From Ischnura elegans (taxonomy: Eukaryota; Arthropoda; Insecta; Odonata; Coenagrionidae): a stretch of DNA of 64,000 bases. The notes beneath the pieces are model-generated. The model made no database searches. It worked only from the letters and a program-made list of their open reading frames with translations, and was not told where the DNA came from. The stretch spans positions 55,153,111 through 55,217,110 of the forward strand of contig NC_060247.1 of assembly GCF_921293095.1 (NCBI RefSeq). The letters run 5' to 3'. A program made the position numbers and the translations under genes. Below are positions 46,601 to 56,150 of this stretch, piece by piece (the stretch's first letter is position 1; every line of letters begins with the position of its first letter).

Positions 46601-49600
46601 TTCAAACGGCTTTTCCAACAATGGAATTAAAAATCAACATCCGTCTGACTAGCTGTAAATAAATAAGGATCACAGATCTGCAAATCATTTGGACCCGAAG
46701 ACGGGAGCTGGAACGCGCCCGAAACTGTCGTCCGCAAAAACATGTATCAACGCGGTGTAAACCCGGAAAACCATCACCAAATAACTAACCGCGGAAGCCT
46801 CCGTAATATTTTATGTCACTATTTGTTATACTTCGTACCCCTTCTTTTTTCCATATTGTATACAAAAATGCATTAGTTAAGTAAATTTAACACAGAAAAT
46901 ATTAAAATAGCTCGATGTAACCTATATCACTAGAACTAATGCCTTGATACCCAAAAGGAAGTCAGTTAAGACGACCGTACATCACCGAAAATTTGTTTTG
47001 ATTAGTTAGAGACTAATAGCTCTTTACATCATCTCGTAAAAATCAATCTCGACAAAAACCGTTTAAATGATTTCACGATCATCAAATAAATATCTCCAAA
47101 AAAGTGCATTCAGCTCATTTAATTTTGGACAAATTTACAATAATTTTTCATAGGAAATTAAGGTTTGAGTGAAAATTGAGATGATGGTATGGTCGTTCAA
47201 GAGGATTATCATTCATGGCTACGCGTGATTATACGACGAATGAAAAAATATTTAGCTAATTAAACTATTGTTCCAATCACTTAACTGTAAACTGTTTCTG
47301 TGCAATTTATATAGGAGAACCATATGGATATCAATATAAAAACGATTTATAACGAATTATCCTTTTGAACACCTAGAGAAGAAATCCACAAAAATATAAC
47401 TTAAGAATAACAGAGTGTACGATTTCTGTTCATGTAATAATTTAAACCAATTTATGTATGGATGTATTTTATTTGCTTATTTATAACTTAAGGAAAATTG
47501 TGTCTTTTGGTTCAATAAAGGGTTATAATCATCACATCCCTCCTTCTTGAAATAGGTTTCAGTTTCACTGACTCAGACGACGGCTATGCAACGGAGCAAG
47601 GACAAGTTGGCCAGAACATGCATACAGCTCTTGTCCAGTTCTTCACAATGTTTCCAGAATTCAATTCCTACCCATTTTACGTGACCGGCGAGTCATATGC
47701 TGGTAAATTTACAAATTTTGTGGCCAATGATTGATGATCAGTATCTAATTATAAAATTATCATTTCCTTTCCCGTCTCTTTATTCAACAGGTAAATACAT
47801 TCCGGCTGTTGGTTATGCTATTTACAAAAATAACCCAAACTCTGACATCAAGATTAATCTTCAAGGTAAATATACATGCATCTTGAACTATACTCCTATA
47901 ACTAATGCAGTAACTTTGGTGTCGACCAATTTCTCACATTATATTCACTGATTAGTTCCATCAAGAGATTAGCTGTTGGAACTGACATTTTTTTTAAAGA
48001 ACTTGAGTAAATACGAAAACCATATCTTTGATCCAAAGGTAACGAATAAAATTAAAATAATCAATTTGTTTGACGTCGACTGAGGAGACGTTGTAGAGAG
48101 AAGGGTACGGATTAAGACGCGTTCAAGACAGGACCCGACTATTTAGGGTCTTCTCAGAGCTACCTGGAATCGTCCGCCATGAATAATGTTGCCAGCCAGA
48201 TCAACCCATTGGAGAAACTCATAGAGCCGTTATATGACTCTCGGATTACCTATTTACAACGTTCATTTTGCGTCTATTTAACAGTATGCAATGTAATTTT
48301 CTTTACTAAAATTACATATATATTTATGAATTGAGAAATGTATGACCTACAGCCAATGATAATAGAATATAAAGCTTCTAGAACCGGTTTTACGGGTGGC
48401 AAGGCTAGTAATGGGGGAGGAGACTTAATAGCCTATTTCAATTGGCTATAGTACATTATTTTTAAAATTTCATTCCAGACAATTAGCGGTTCCCCCCACC
48501 TCGTTTCATATCTAATTTAGAATCATAATCATCGCTTATTATAGGCATTTATTTACACAAAAGATGAGGCACCAAACACTGAATTATTTGATCTTCCCTC
48601 TATGTTAGGTAATGATGATAACGTCTTCTTCTTCTTACTCAAATAGGATTAGCTATTGGAAATGGCATGACGGATCCCGAGTCAATGATTCCTGAATATG
48701 CTTCTCTTATATACGACGTGGGCCACATAGATGACAGTGGAAGAGGAGTTATTCAAAACTACCAAGACCTTTGTGTTCAAGCCATTAGGAGTGGAAAATG
48801 GATGAACGCCTTTGAGGTGAGCTATAATCTGAGCCGTCGTCTGAGCCCGTGAAACTGAAACCTATTTCAAGAAGGAGGGAGGTGATGATTATATGCTGTT
48901 ATTGAACCAAAAAACACAATTTTCTATTAGTTATAAATAACCAGGTGCTCTATAAGCGAGGCATCAATCCCAGTGATATTTCCTCTCATTAACTATCGAT
49001 TTTTGACAACATGAAAATATTGCTTATAATAAAATCACTTTTGTCCGGATTAATATCCTTAAAATTGACAATAAGCGCGAATATATTTTCTATGCGGCGG
49101 AAAATCACAAGATATTTCATTTTTGGCCTAAAACATATTTATTACAAGAAAAAAAGCCTTTATCTTTGCATTTTCCCAGAAAACCTTTTTTCAAACTATC
49201 TTATCATAGTTCATGCACCATTTTATTATTCTTTTCATGCTCTATGCCGTCATTTTTATTCCTATTCAAAGTAATTTTCTAAGTATTAACGCATATGTTC
49301 CTTTATCACATTTATCAATATCCTACAATAATAACTCTCAGTTGTTCTATCATAAATGATAATGAATGAAGCCGCTCAGATACCATAACCAATAAAATAC
49401 CTCTATATCTTGGAAATTTATAATTCATACCACCGTAAATATGACTATATTTAACATATTTGCATTTTTAGGCACATCTTAAAAACGGCAGCAATTCACA
49501 AAAAAACCAGGATCTCAAACGAATTGTGTTAAGGTTATTGGTCTAGAAGATATATCCTTGTTTCACCGCGTATGATTAAATAAAGTTTATGAATAATTTC

Positions 49601-50928
49601 TCCAACCAAATGAATGAAACATCTCCGATTTTTGGTAATATTATCTGATTATGTTCCTACGAGCGTGATGGGCCCGCTCCCAGCGGGCTTCCCCCGCTCT
49701 TTTCAATGCAGGTCAACAGAGGGATAGGCGCGTTTCTAATTTTAAAATGTAGAAAAAAGGCAGGGTCTTATGTACAAATTTAATTGGAATGTCCATGTAC
49801 AAATTCAGGTCAGAGGACCTCTTTAAACACAACATTGGAAGTAATTAAACTATCCTCTGTTAAGCGCACATGATGACTCATAATTACGTATCAACAAGAG
49901 ACTTGAATGTGGAATCAGTCGCATTTTGATATAAGTTATTCAAAGAATGCGAGATATTGTTGCAAATGAACAAATGTATCAGTTTGTGCACCGTTAACGT
50001 CAGGAATATTTACCGGTTTATTTAATTATTTAAAAACCAATTTTAGGAAACAATAGCAATATTTAGGAAGTAAGATATGACGTCACATGTTCTCTGATAA
50101 ATTATGTGCATATTGGTCCCTCATTTGTAGAGTTTGGTTGCGTATAAGTTGAGAAAAAGGTATCTATACAGTATAAATAATTTAGAAGATTGCAGTAGAA
50201 AAAGTTGATGCGTCGTAAATTTTTGCAACCACATTTCTATTACTAGGCCAAAGTCTCTGATTATGTTCTCATTGCGGTAACGACAAAATCGGTGCATCGT
50301 AATTCATTCATCAAAATTTCATTCTTACGGTGCTCCGCCACAAAATACTCACAAATACATAATACTAACAATTTTTTATTTGGTATGCTTCTGATTTCAG
50401 CATTGGGGTGCAATCGTCGCTAAATTCGTCAAACTCAGTGGGTACTCTTTTATCTACAACATTTACTACGCAGAAGACCCTGCGACGGGCGGCAGCGTAC
50501 CCGACTTCGTCCAGCGCGAGTGGACGAGGAAAGCCATGCACGTTGGAGACACGATGTACTCGTACGTCGGCGCCGTTTACACCAAACTGGAACCGGATAT
50601 TATGAAGTCAGTAAGGCCTTGGGTCGAGGAGCTCCTGAATTCCGGTCTCAGGATAATGTTTTACAACGGAAACTTCGACGTGAGCGTCGGATACCCTCTC
50701 TCGAGGGGAATGTTCAAGAAACTCCAATTCGATGGAGCGGACGAATATAGGCCGGCCAAGAGAGAGATGTGGCGCGTTGGAGGGGATCTGGCCGGTTATT
50801 ACAAGAAAGGTGGGACCTTCATGGAGGTTATGGTCAGGAACGCGGGCCACATGGTGCCAACGGACCAGCCAGTTTGGGCTCTGGACCTCATAACCCGTTT
50901 CTCAAGGAACATAACTCTATCAAGCTGA
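37356..50928 (+). CDS. CPVL: Secreted serine carboxypeptidase, CPVL-like, copy 2 (six exons, 474 aa)
   Basis: Exons are 37356-37673, 38802-38988, 47556-47702, 47791-47865, 48647-48816 and 50401-50928. Sizes and phases equal those of copy 1. Signal peptide, Ser215, Asp392 and His449 are all kept and no stop interrupts the frame, so it can encode a full protein. Departures from the family are: Ser for the last Gly of GGPG (G123S), Asn for Asp in DQPVGTG (D163N), and Ser169 for Gly at the exon 2/3 join. The last also turns the exon 2 donor from ACAG|GTAAAT into ACAA|GTAAAT. Residues 61-66 are read in another frame relative to copy 1. Intron 2 is 8.6 kb, against 2.7 kb in copy 1, because of three transposons. 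It may be a functional but altered enzyme or an early pseudogene; expression would decide. Confidence 0.88.
37717..37930. other. Intron 1 tract of about 210 bp, only in copy 2
   Basis: Copy 1 joins CACCATACT directly to CATGGACACCACG. Here about 210 bp intervene, including GCGCCGTGCGGCCCATGCACGC-like GC-rich sequence near 37823. No terminal repeats or target duplication are evident, so it may be an insertion here or a deletion in copy 1. Confidence 0.5.
38802..38988 (+). CDS. CPVL: CPVL-like copy 2, exon 2
   Basis: Codes residues 107-168 plus one base. It carries GGPS instead of GGPG and NQPVGT instead of DQPVGT. The donor is ACAA|GTAAAT, with A instead of G at the last exon base. Confidence 0.9.
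39052..41735 (+). mobile_element. RTE-type non-LTR retrotransposon in intron 2 of copy 2
   Basis: The element is flanked by an 11-bp target duplication AAGATACAACG (39041-39051 and 41736-41746). The paralogous intron at 16478-16490 has one such site (AAGATACGACGG), giving the empty site. The 3' end is a short GAT repeat (41720-41735) after GTTGACCAGT, typical of the RTE clade, which ends in short tandem repeats rather than poly-A. The coding region has an apurinic-type endonuclease followed by an RT, but the part between them is deleted and the frame is broken. Confidence 0.93.
39604..41705 (+). pseudogene. RTE endonuclease-reverse transcriptase ORF, internally deleted
   Basis: The endonuclease (39604 to about 40330) has GTWNVRSL, LGISEMKW, YMPTSD and DSDHNL blocks. 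However, the usual GD(F/W)N block reads GDWK, so a catalytic Asn is replaced. After RRKYKAA the frame stops at 40612-40614, and in another frame the protein resumes directly at RT motif A (FVAFVDIEKAFDNVDW, about 40645-40690). The N-terminal RT portion is thus missing. RT motif B (VRQGCTLSPV) follows. A further one-base shift near 40908 precedes motif C (FADD, about 40948) and the C-terminal region, which ends at 41705. It cannot make an active protein. Confidence 0.9.
42057..43890 (+). mobile_element. Helitron, second copy, 3' end lost, in intron 2 of gene copy 2
   Basis: The 5' end TCTATATATATAAAAG follows host A at a site that reads TTTATA then TTACCG in copy 1 (about 16919-16930), again an A/T junction. 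The body matches 7378-9190 closely, including the helicase remnant and the nested TIR element. It stops at AACTGCTTTAT near 43890, about 310 bp short of the hairpin and CTAG end. Host intron homology resumes at once (TATCAATTT), so a deletion removed the Helitron end together with about 85 bp of intron. Confidence 0.88.
43192..43481. mobile_element. hAT-like MITE nested in the second Helitron (290 bp)
   Basis: Same element and same position as 8514-8799. The right target copy is CTTTGCTT and the left is CTTCCCTT. It begins CAATTGCGTAGCTAGG and ends CCTCGCTGCGTCACTG. Confidence 0.68.
45369..45461 (+). repeat. Left inverted repeat of the Penelope-like element
   Basis: Starts TGGTGATGGTTTTCCGGG and ends TTCGGGTCCAAAT. 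It is the reverse complement of 46687-46779, with one mismatch in 93 by my count. Confidence 0.93.
45462..46630 (+). pseudogene. Penelope-type reverse transcriptase (C-terminal part) with GIY-YIG endonuclease
   Basis: The open frame actually begins inside the left inverted repeat and ends at TAA 46628-46630, with no internal stop. RT motifs present are YEQTEGASMGSPLSPVVADL (about 45575-45635), catalytic YVDD (about 45708-45719) and NQLPFLDVLV. The HTDRYLNGKSHHHPRQK block, typical of Penelope RTs, follows near 45905. A GIY-YIG domain is at about 46310-46400: GVYEVTCSCGLSYIGQT, then CRVNEHL, with EHAWSEPGH downstream. RT motifs before the GASMGSP block are missing, so polymerase activity is not expected. 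The endonuclease part looks intact. Confidence 0.92.
46687..46779 (-). repeat. Right inverted repeat of the Penelope-like element
   Basis: Mirror copy of 45369-45461. It is followed by a 27-bp tail (46780-46806) before the target duplication. Confidence 0.93.
47556..47702 (+). CDS. CPVL: CPVL-like copy 2, exon 3
   Basis: Codes residues 169-217 plus a split Gly218. Nucleophile Ser215 is kept in GESYAG. Only a few residues differ from copy 1 (for example H177D and N207Y). Confidence 0.92.
47791..47865 (+). CDS. CPVL: CPVL-like copy 2, exon 4
   Basis: Codes residues 218-242 and is identical to copy 1 at the protein level. Confidence 0.92.
48647..48816 (+). CDS. CPVL: CPVL-like copy 2, exon 5
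   Basis: Codes residues 243-299. The first 23 residues equal copy 1, whereas ten of the last 34 differ. Confidence 0.92.
48829..48943 (-). repeat. Inverted copy of the intron 2 / exon 3 junction inside intron 5 of gene copy 2
   Basis: Read on the minus strand, this stretch reproduces the end of intron 2, its acceptor and the first about 30 nt of exon 3 (compare 47474-47583 and 19030-19143). Recognisable phrases are CCTCCCTCCTTCTTGAAATA, GGTTTCAGTTTCAC and CTCAGACGACGGC. It is absent from intron 5 of copy 1, where GCTATAATGACATATCATAAG is continuous. It begins only 12 nt after the exon 5 donor. Confidence 0.9.
49658..50190. other. Insertion of about 530 bp in intron 5 of gene copy 2
   Basis: Copy 1 (near 21292-21310) lacks it. 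The left end forms an interrupted GC-rich hairpin (49661-49699: GAGCG...GCCCGCT ccc AGCGGGC...CGCTC), while the rest is AT-rich and without coding signal. I do not recognise the family and see no terminal inverted repeat at the right end. Confidence 0.6.
50401..50928 (+). CDS. CPVL: CPVL-like copy 2, exon 6 (terminal)
   Basis: Codes residues 300-474 plus stop. Asp392 and His449 are kept. The first 11 codons are strongly altered relative to copy 1, and the remainder is nearly identical. Confidence 0.92.
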   Translation, partial: HWGAIVAKFVKLSGYSFIYNIYYAEDPATGGSVPDFVQREWTRKAMHVGDTMYSYVGAVYTKLEPDIMKSVRPWVEELLNSGLRIMFYNGNFDVSVGYPLSRGMFKKLQFDGADEYRPAKREMWRVGGDLAGYYKKGGTFMEVMVRNAGHMVPTDQPVWALDLITRFSRNITLSS

Positions 50929-51028
50929 GAGCAAAAAAAAAAGAAATATGGCGTAAAATTTTGGATGGACCAAGGACGAATTCCATGTTGCCATGACCGT
51001 AGAATAAGTGTTGCTGGCTGTGATTATA

Positions 51029-51034
51029 AATAAA
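51029..51034 (+). terminator. Poly(A) signal AATAAA of gene copy 2
   Basis: AATAAA lies about 100 nt after the stop, in GATTATAAATAAAATTGGG. At the aligned place gene 1 has GATTATATAGACGATTGGG, so the signal is not shared. Confidence 0.65.
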
Positions 51035-51367
51035 ATTGGGAATGTGTCTGTGTGATCATAATCGGCCTTGAATCAGTGGCTAATCAAAAGAAATCTTAGA
51101 AGGTATTCTCGCCCAAAGGCCACTTTAAAATAATCCGTATGATTCATAAGACTTATTTGAAATGATAACCGTTTAGTTCCAATTGCTTTCATTATTCTTT
51201 TGTCTGATCGTCACCAGTGATAATACTTTTTCAAGGTTATGCAAGTTTGTATCACTGTTGCCTGCATGTATTTCTAAAAGTATTCATCCTGTATTTATTT
51301 TCCCATTCCAGATCGCCAATCTCTGGGACATTCACAGAGACCAGGAAGAGTTAAAGAGATTGTTATC

Positions 51368-53315
51368 TTGTCGCATAAGAGCCAATTTGTACTGTGCAAC
51401 CCTCTGGACCAATTTTCAATGCGATTTTTTGACTCATGAAGTGCTTTTTATTCGACACAAATTTCTTACAAGTTTATACTCTACCCCGAAAAATAAATAT
51501 GGTTAAATGAAGAATTAAATCATTGGATTAAAAAAGTCTCCGCTCTAAATCGATTGGCTGTGTCAATGAGTAATAGTCGCGTGGCTGCATTTAAGTCTTT
51601 GCGCTTGCGCCGTGCGAACATAAAGGAGTCTCCTGGAAACCAGACTCATAAACCTGAAAAAAACTTCAACGAAACGCATTACGTGAAATTGTAGGTGTAA
51701 TTTCGTTTTCCTCACCTTGCGTGGAATCATAAAATTGATGGTAAAAGTATTTAATAAATATTTCATTAAAAAATTTTGGTGTTATTTAGTCCCTCAGAAT
51801 ACCTATATTCTTCGCCACTGGCCTGAGTAGACGAAATTAGTTTGTCATTATTACAATTTAGGGCCGGTTTTTTAATGTCTGGTTAAAATTTTGCAGAGCA
51901 TGAAAACTAGAGTCAAATCATCCTTGCGTTGGAGATCACGAGCTTAACGAAACGTTATTTTGAACTACTTTTACTTACTGTAACTTATTAGCATTCTCCA
52001 GCTAAGGTTTTGGCTGTACCATGTTCCGGTTAAGGCTAACCAGACATTATAAAACAGGCCCTTAGAGTTCGAATCAAGGTCCGTTGGATATATTAATGAA
52101 TGCTAGGTTAAGGTAGGGGAGTGCGACAGGAAGGCGGTCCCGAAGCTAGCTTTCGTGTTGCGAAACAAGGTGATCTACATTCTTCCCTGACGAGCGAGTG
52201 GATTCTTGTTTTCGTCGGCTCCAGAACACCTTTTGGGTTATAGCAAAAATAACTCGCTACAAATAAGTTGAAAAACAAGGGCCAAGGGCAAACATAATGT
52301 GCGTATTTCAAGGAAATCGGTATTTTTAATGCCTCCCTTTCGCGCCTCAACGATTTGACAGACGCCGAGTCTTTTTTAACCGGTGCAAAAAATCCATCAT
52401 CACCGTCTTCCATAACTTCTATCGTCCCATGTAACCTCCCAGAATTGTGTAAGCCTGAGGGAAGTTCCTTCCCTTTCACTTTTAAAAGGCTTTAGAGATA
52501 ACAAAATCATAAAAGGACCTCAAAGAAAAACAAAGAATACGAAATAGCCAAGTGGACACCGCTTGAGTCAGTCAATTAACTTGTTTCGCTTTTATTTCAA
52601 TGACCTTGGACGTTTGTATGACACCTGAAACTCCTCCGCTCTCTTTATCCTTTTGCCCCCTTGAGGTGTATTTAGATTTCTCTATCATGTCACTGAGTAC
52701 ATTTAGCAAAATTGCAGTACAAGCAATTTGGGAAATAGTAAGACAGATCGCTGTTCCGTAGGAAACAAGAACGCATTATAATTTCTTCATCTTGTCACTG
52801 AGAAGTAAGGATTGCTGAACCATCGAAAACAAGAATGGAAGTGACTTTGGGGTATCCCTATAGGCGATACTAAAATATTTCATAATATATAAGCTTAATG
52901 TAGCTAAAGTAAGTATCATTTAATGTAATATAGGTAACACAATTCATTGAAATACAATTTTTCCTTCAACCTCTTAAATATGTATCAAGGTTATATGCTA
53001 CAGTTCCTATTTCCCAAAAAGTTTTACCAGATTCTGATAATTACTTATTTCTCTATGCAGGAGGAGAAAAGTCGATAAGTTTACAATAATAATATGAATA
53101 TTTTAGAAAAACCTGCTTTTTTCACATAGGTTCACGATTAAATTGTTGCCAATTTTGTATTTATGTAACTACATCTTCGGTCTCGAACGTTTTTTTACCA
53201 CTATCGCGATTTATAACCAAGACTACTCCATTCACTTTATTCGTAGTCAAATTAATGTTTCCAATCACTAAATGCATCTCAGACAACCATGACAATTGAG
53301 GCTGGCAATTCCCTT
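51368..53315. other. Intergenic DNA right of the duplication
   Basis: Homology to unit 1 ends near 51365. Apart from the MITE at 51861 I find no supported gene. A 123-codon minus-strand frame (52108-52479) has no recognisable domain and an ordinary base composition. Confidence 0.55.
51861..52061. mobile_element. PIF/Harbinger-like MITE, about 200 bp
   Basis: Terminal inverted repeats are GGGCCGGTTTTTTAATGTCT on the left and GGGCCTGTTTTATAATGTCT on the reverse complement of the right. They are flanked by TTA on both sides. A 3-bp TWA target duplication and GGGCC ends fit PIF/Harbinger elements. Confidence 0.75.
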
Positions 53316-53571
53316 GGGCCGTTTTACACGAGGCACGTAATTGCGCAAGTTAAATCTGCATTAATGCGATCTGCATTACTTTCACATTATTGCAGATTTT
53401 ACCGGCGAACACACGAACGAAATTATAACAGGGGGTTATTTTGTCATCTCACGTCCATGCACTCTCGTGATTCACGCATTCCAGCATTTCACCGCTTTAC
53501 ACGACGCAATTTTGACCATGCCTTCGTACACGCGTCGGATTGTACAAGTACGTGCCCCGTGTAAATCGCCC
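53316..53571. mobile_element. 256-bp TIR element (MITE)
   Basis: The left end is GGGCCGTTTTACACGAGGCACGT; the reverse complement of the right end is GGGCGATTTACACGGGGCACGT. The inner sequence is CpG-rich for this window. Short frames across it follow from its composition and are not genes. Confidence 0.7.
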
Positions 53572-55539
53572 TTTACTCTGGTGTACATCCAAATCCTGAG
53601 GTCCCGACGCGACGGCGGAAATTTTATGCGTCCACCAACGCGAAGGTCAAGTTCGATGAAACTTGATGACTCAAGTTATGGTAACTGCTCCACGGCCGTG
53701 AGGGGAGAAGAGACCACGCCTCCCGCCTTCACCGCCTTTCCCTGCTCCCAGAAACCTTGAATTCGGTTTCGGATCGGACTTTTCAGGAGCTGCCGGGGAG
53801 GATCGCAACCCAAAAGAGGGGAGACATTTTGGATCTCCCGAATCGTATATCACTTCCATGAAACCCCTTCTGAAAAACACAGAATCATGGAATCATGCAC
53901 TGTATTTTTGAGGCCTAAATCTCGTTCGTAGTAAATAAAAAATAGTAAAATCGTAAAATAGTTCCATTTTAAATTAAGAAAATAACAAAAATAAAAAGTT
54001 TAAGTTGTAGAAGGCAAAGTTTGTTATTTCTTCTAATTTTTCATAAGAACCAGATAATAGAATTAGTCGAAGTTGAATACAATCAAATGTCCAGCACCAC
54101 TCATGCTCTTCAGCAAAGAATAGATTTTAATAGAACTGTAAAATATGACATAGGCAAATACTAGTTTACAGCACAAAAGGATAACTGCGAGTCATGTGTA
54201 GAGAATTTACACTCACTGTGTGATCAAATACTAACATAATATTTTTACTGATAGTTTGAAGTAGAATTAGCTGTGTTTACATTAAATGAATGCAGTCAAC
54301 TGTCGAATTGTTTAATTAACGGTATGCATCAATTCTACATGATGATTTTTCCGGGGTCCCAGTACTAACTTGAAGGTTTATAATAATTTAAACGCGTTTG
54401 ACTATCATCTGGTATAACTCCTCGACAACGCAGAGAACATCGCATATAATAATGACGAAAGAGATGAAACAAATGCATTTCTTAGAATATTCGCAGAAAC
54501 ATTCGTACAAGTAAAAATTTAATAAACTGTTTATTGATTGAAACTATTTCTCGTTGATGGAAGTTGGTTTGCTGAGAGATCAATCTTTCGAATTTCACCG
54601 CATTTTATAAGCTCCTTTATTCAGTATTAAACATACCTACTTCTTTCGTTAACAGCGCTTCAAACAGGTAAAAATGGTTCAAAAAATGATTCAGTGTAAT
54701 GCATTTGGACTAGAACCGATGGTGACAGTTTATTCTTGCTCGAAATATTATTTTCTTGCGTAGTCAATGAGTCAGAAAATAAATGAATTTCACAATATGA
54801 CACAAAAAACAAATTTCAATTTGTTCCTGAAAAGGAGGAATTTAATTAAAATGCAACTAAATGGGAAAATGCTGCGAGGAAAAAAATAAATCTTCCGTCA
54901 AAATATTCAAATTTTAGTGCTCCATTGACCAGGAATTACATTTAAATAAAAAAAGGTAAGTGATAAATAAATTTCAAAAGATTAAAATCATCATGTTTTA
55001 CCTACGCTGAGGCAAGATAACAGCGGCGAAAGTTTAATTTGAAGATAAAGAAAAATAGTGTAGCGAACGCAGACACGTAATTCTGAATGCCATTTTTCAA
55101 TGAATTAATAGAAATGTAACTGATGTGCTCACATTTACTGTTTTTTTTTACGCCGACGTAATCCAAAATGAGATAACTTCTTGGCCACGAACTTACTCCA
55201 TCAATTCATGGTCAAGTGACTTCTAAATTTAGAATTTTGCGATGGTGAAAGGAACCCTTTCAGGCGTCACTTCTTGCTCAATGAGTTTTTATTCTCTTTT
55301 GATCCACAACGGAATATTAAGGTGGGCAGCTGAAGGTCTCAATGGAGTAAACAGGAAAATCCCAAAGACTTAAGTGCCAGGTGAGATATTTCGGACTGAT
55401 TGTTCATGGCTGGTTTGCCACGTATTACTCAAAGCGACAGAAGGCTCTGCAATACTTTTTCTGGCTTTTTATTACAGATAGCATTGCAGCAATTTACCAT
55501 AGGTGACAAATAATCAATCATGGGAAATAAAATTACATC
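53572..55539. other. No gene seen
   Basis: A moderately GC-rich patch at 53590-53840 is followed by AT-rich sequence. I see no coding exon, RNA gene or bounded repeat here. Confidence 0.5.
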
Positions 55540-55745
55540 CAATGAAACTCAATGTTATTAATCCTCCAATCACAATACCTATATGAGCAACAGAAGAATA
55601 AGCAATTAAAGATTTTAAATCAACTTGACGTAAACAAATAAGACTGAATAAAACTCCTCCAATAATTCTAATAGAAACAAACAAAAAATTAAAAGTTACT
55701 CCCTACTAAAATAAGTTTAAATATGGTGCTCCTAATTTTTAATTC
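55540..55745 (-). pseudogene. nad4: Nuclear insert of mitochondrial nad4 (NUMT)
   Basis: The minus strand reads [12 protein letters not shown] then [19 protein letters not shown] with ATA as Met, the invertebrate mitochondrial reading. This is the most conserved part of NADH dehydrogenase subunit 4. An AGA codon just upstream reads Ser in that code. Similarity fades at both ends, with a weak KLG-type match near 55740. It is an inactive fragment in nuclear DNA. Confidence 0.85.
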
Positions 55746-55860
55746 TTACTAAAATAATCCTTTAAATTATATGAAAGGAATTACGAGAGATTGGCATGTT
55801 AAAACCAAACTAATCAGCTCAACTGCAACATAGAACAGAAAAGACAAATATTAATTATAT

Positions 55861-56150
55861 GGGATCGGGTTGATGTGGTGGCTAGAGTGTTGGCTTCCCA
55901 TCGCGTGGGCTCGGGTTCAAATCTCGGCGATGGCAGAGAATTTTCAGAGACTTCCCGATCCATGCTTTAATGCACATATGACATTTTGAGCGTAACACTC
56001 CGTCCGTCGGATGGGATGTTAAGCCGTGGTCCCCTTGGCATCAATTTCGACGCCGGTTTTTCCTTCAATTTTCACCCTTCCGTTCATACCCTCCCCTAAT
56101 ACCCTCAGCTGTCGGTCGCCTCCTCCAAATACCATACAATACCGTATGAA
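55861..56150 (+). repeat. tRNA-derived SINE
   Basis: A Pol III A-box-like sequence (GTGGCTAGAGTGTTGGC, 55877-55893) and a B box (GGTTCAAATC, 55914-55923) are spaced as in tRNA genes. They are followed by a tRNA-unrelated body with CCGTCGGATGGGATGTTAAG and GTGGTCCCCTTGG (55994-56040). The head does not form a complete tRNA gene. The right end is approximate and no target duplication was identified. Confidence 0.75.

Larger units (their letters stand above)
45369..46806 (+). mobile_element. Penelope-like element, 5'-truncated, flanked by inverted repeats, in intron 2 of gene copy 2
   Basis: The insertion lies between 14-bp direct repeats TATTTTATGTCACT (45355-45368 and 46807-46820). Copy 1 has a single related site (CTTATGTTACT near 18389). 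A 93-bp inverted repeat bounds the coding part (45369-45461 and 46687-46779), and a 27-bp tail follows the right repeat. Penelope-like elements are known for inverted or tandem terminal repeats and a short tail, with an RT plus GIY-YIG endonuclease; all of these are present except the N-terminal RT part. Confidence 0.93.

Noticed and set aside
52108-52479. 123-codon minus-strand frame
   Set aside because: No recognisable domain, start context or paralogue; its length is possible by chance in this window.
53289-53760. Two overlapping frames of about 90 codons
   Set aside because: They lie over a CpG-rich TIR element and its edge, and no domain or splice context supports them.
55861-55935. Functional tRNA gene
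   Set aside because: The A and B boxes are present, but the cloverleaf is incomplete and a SINE body follows.
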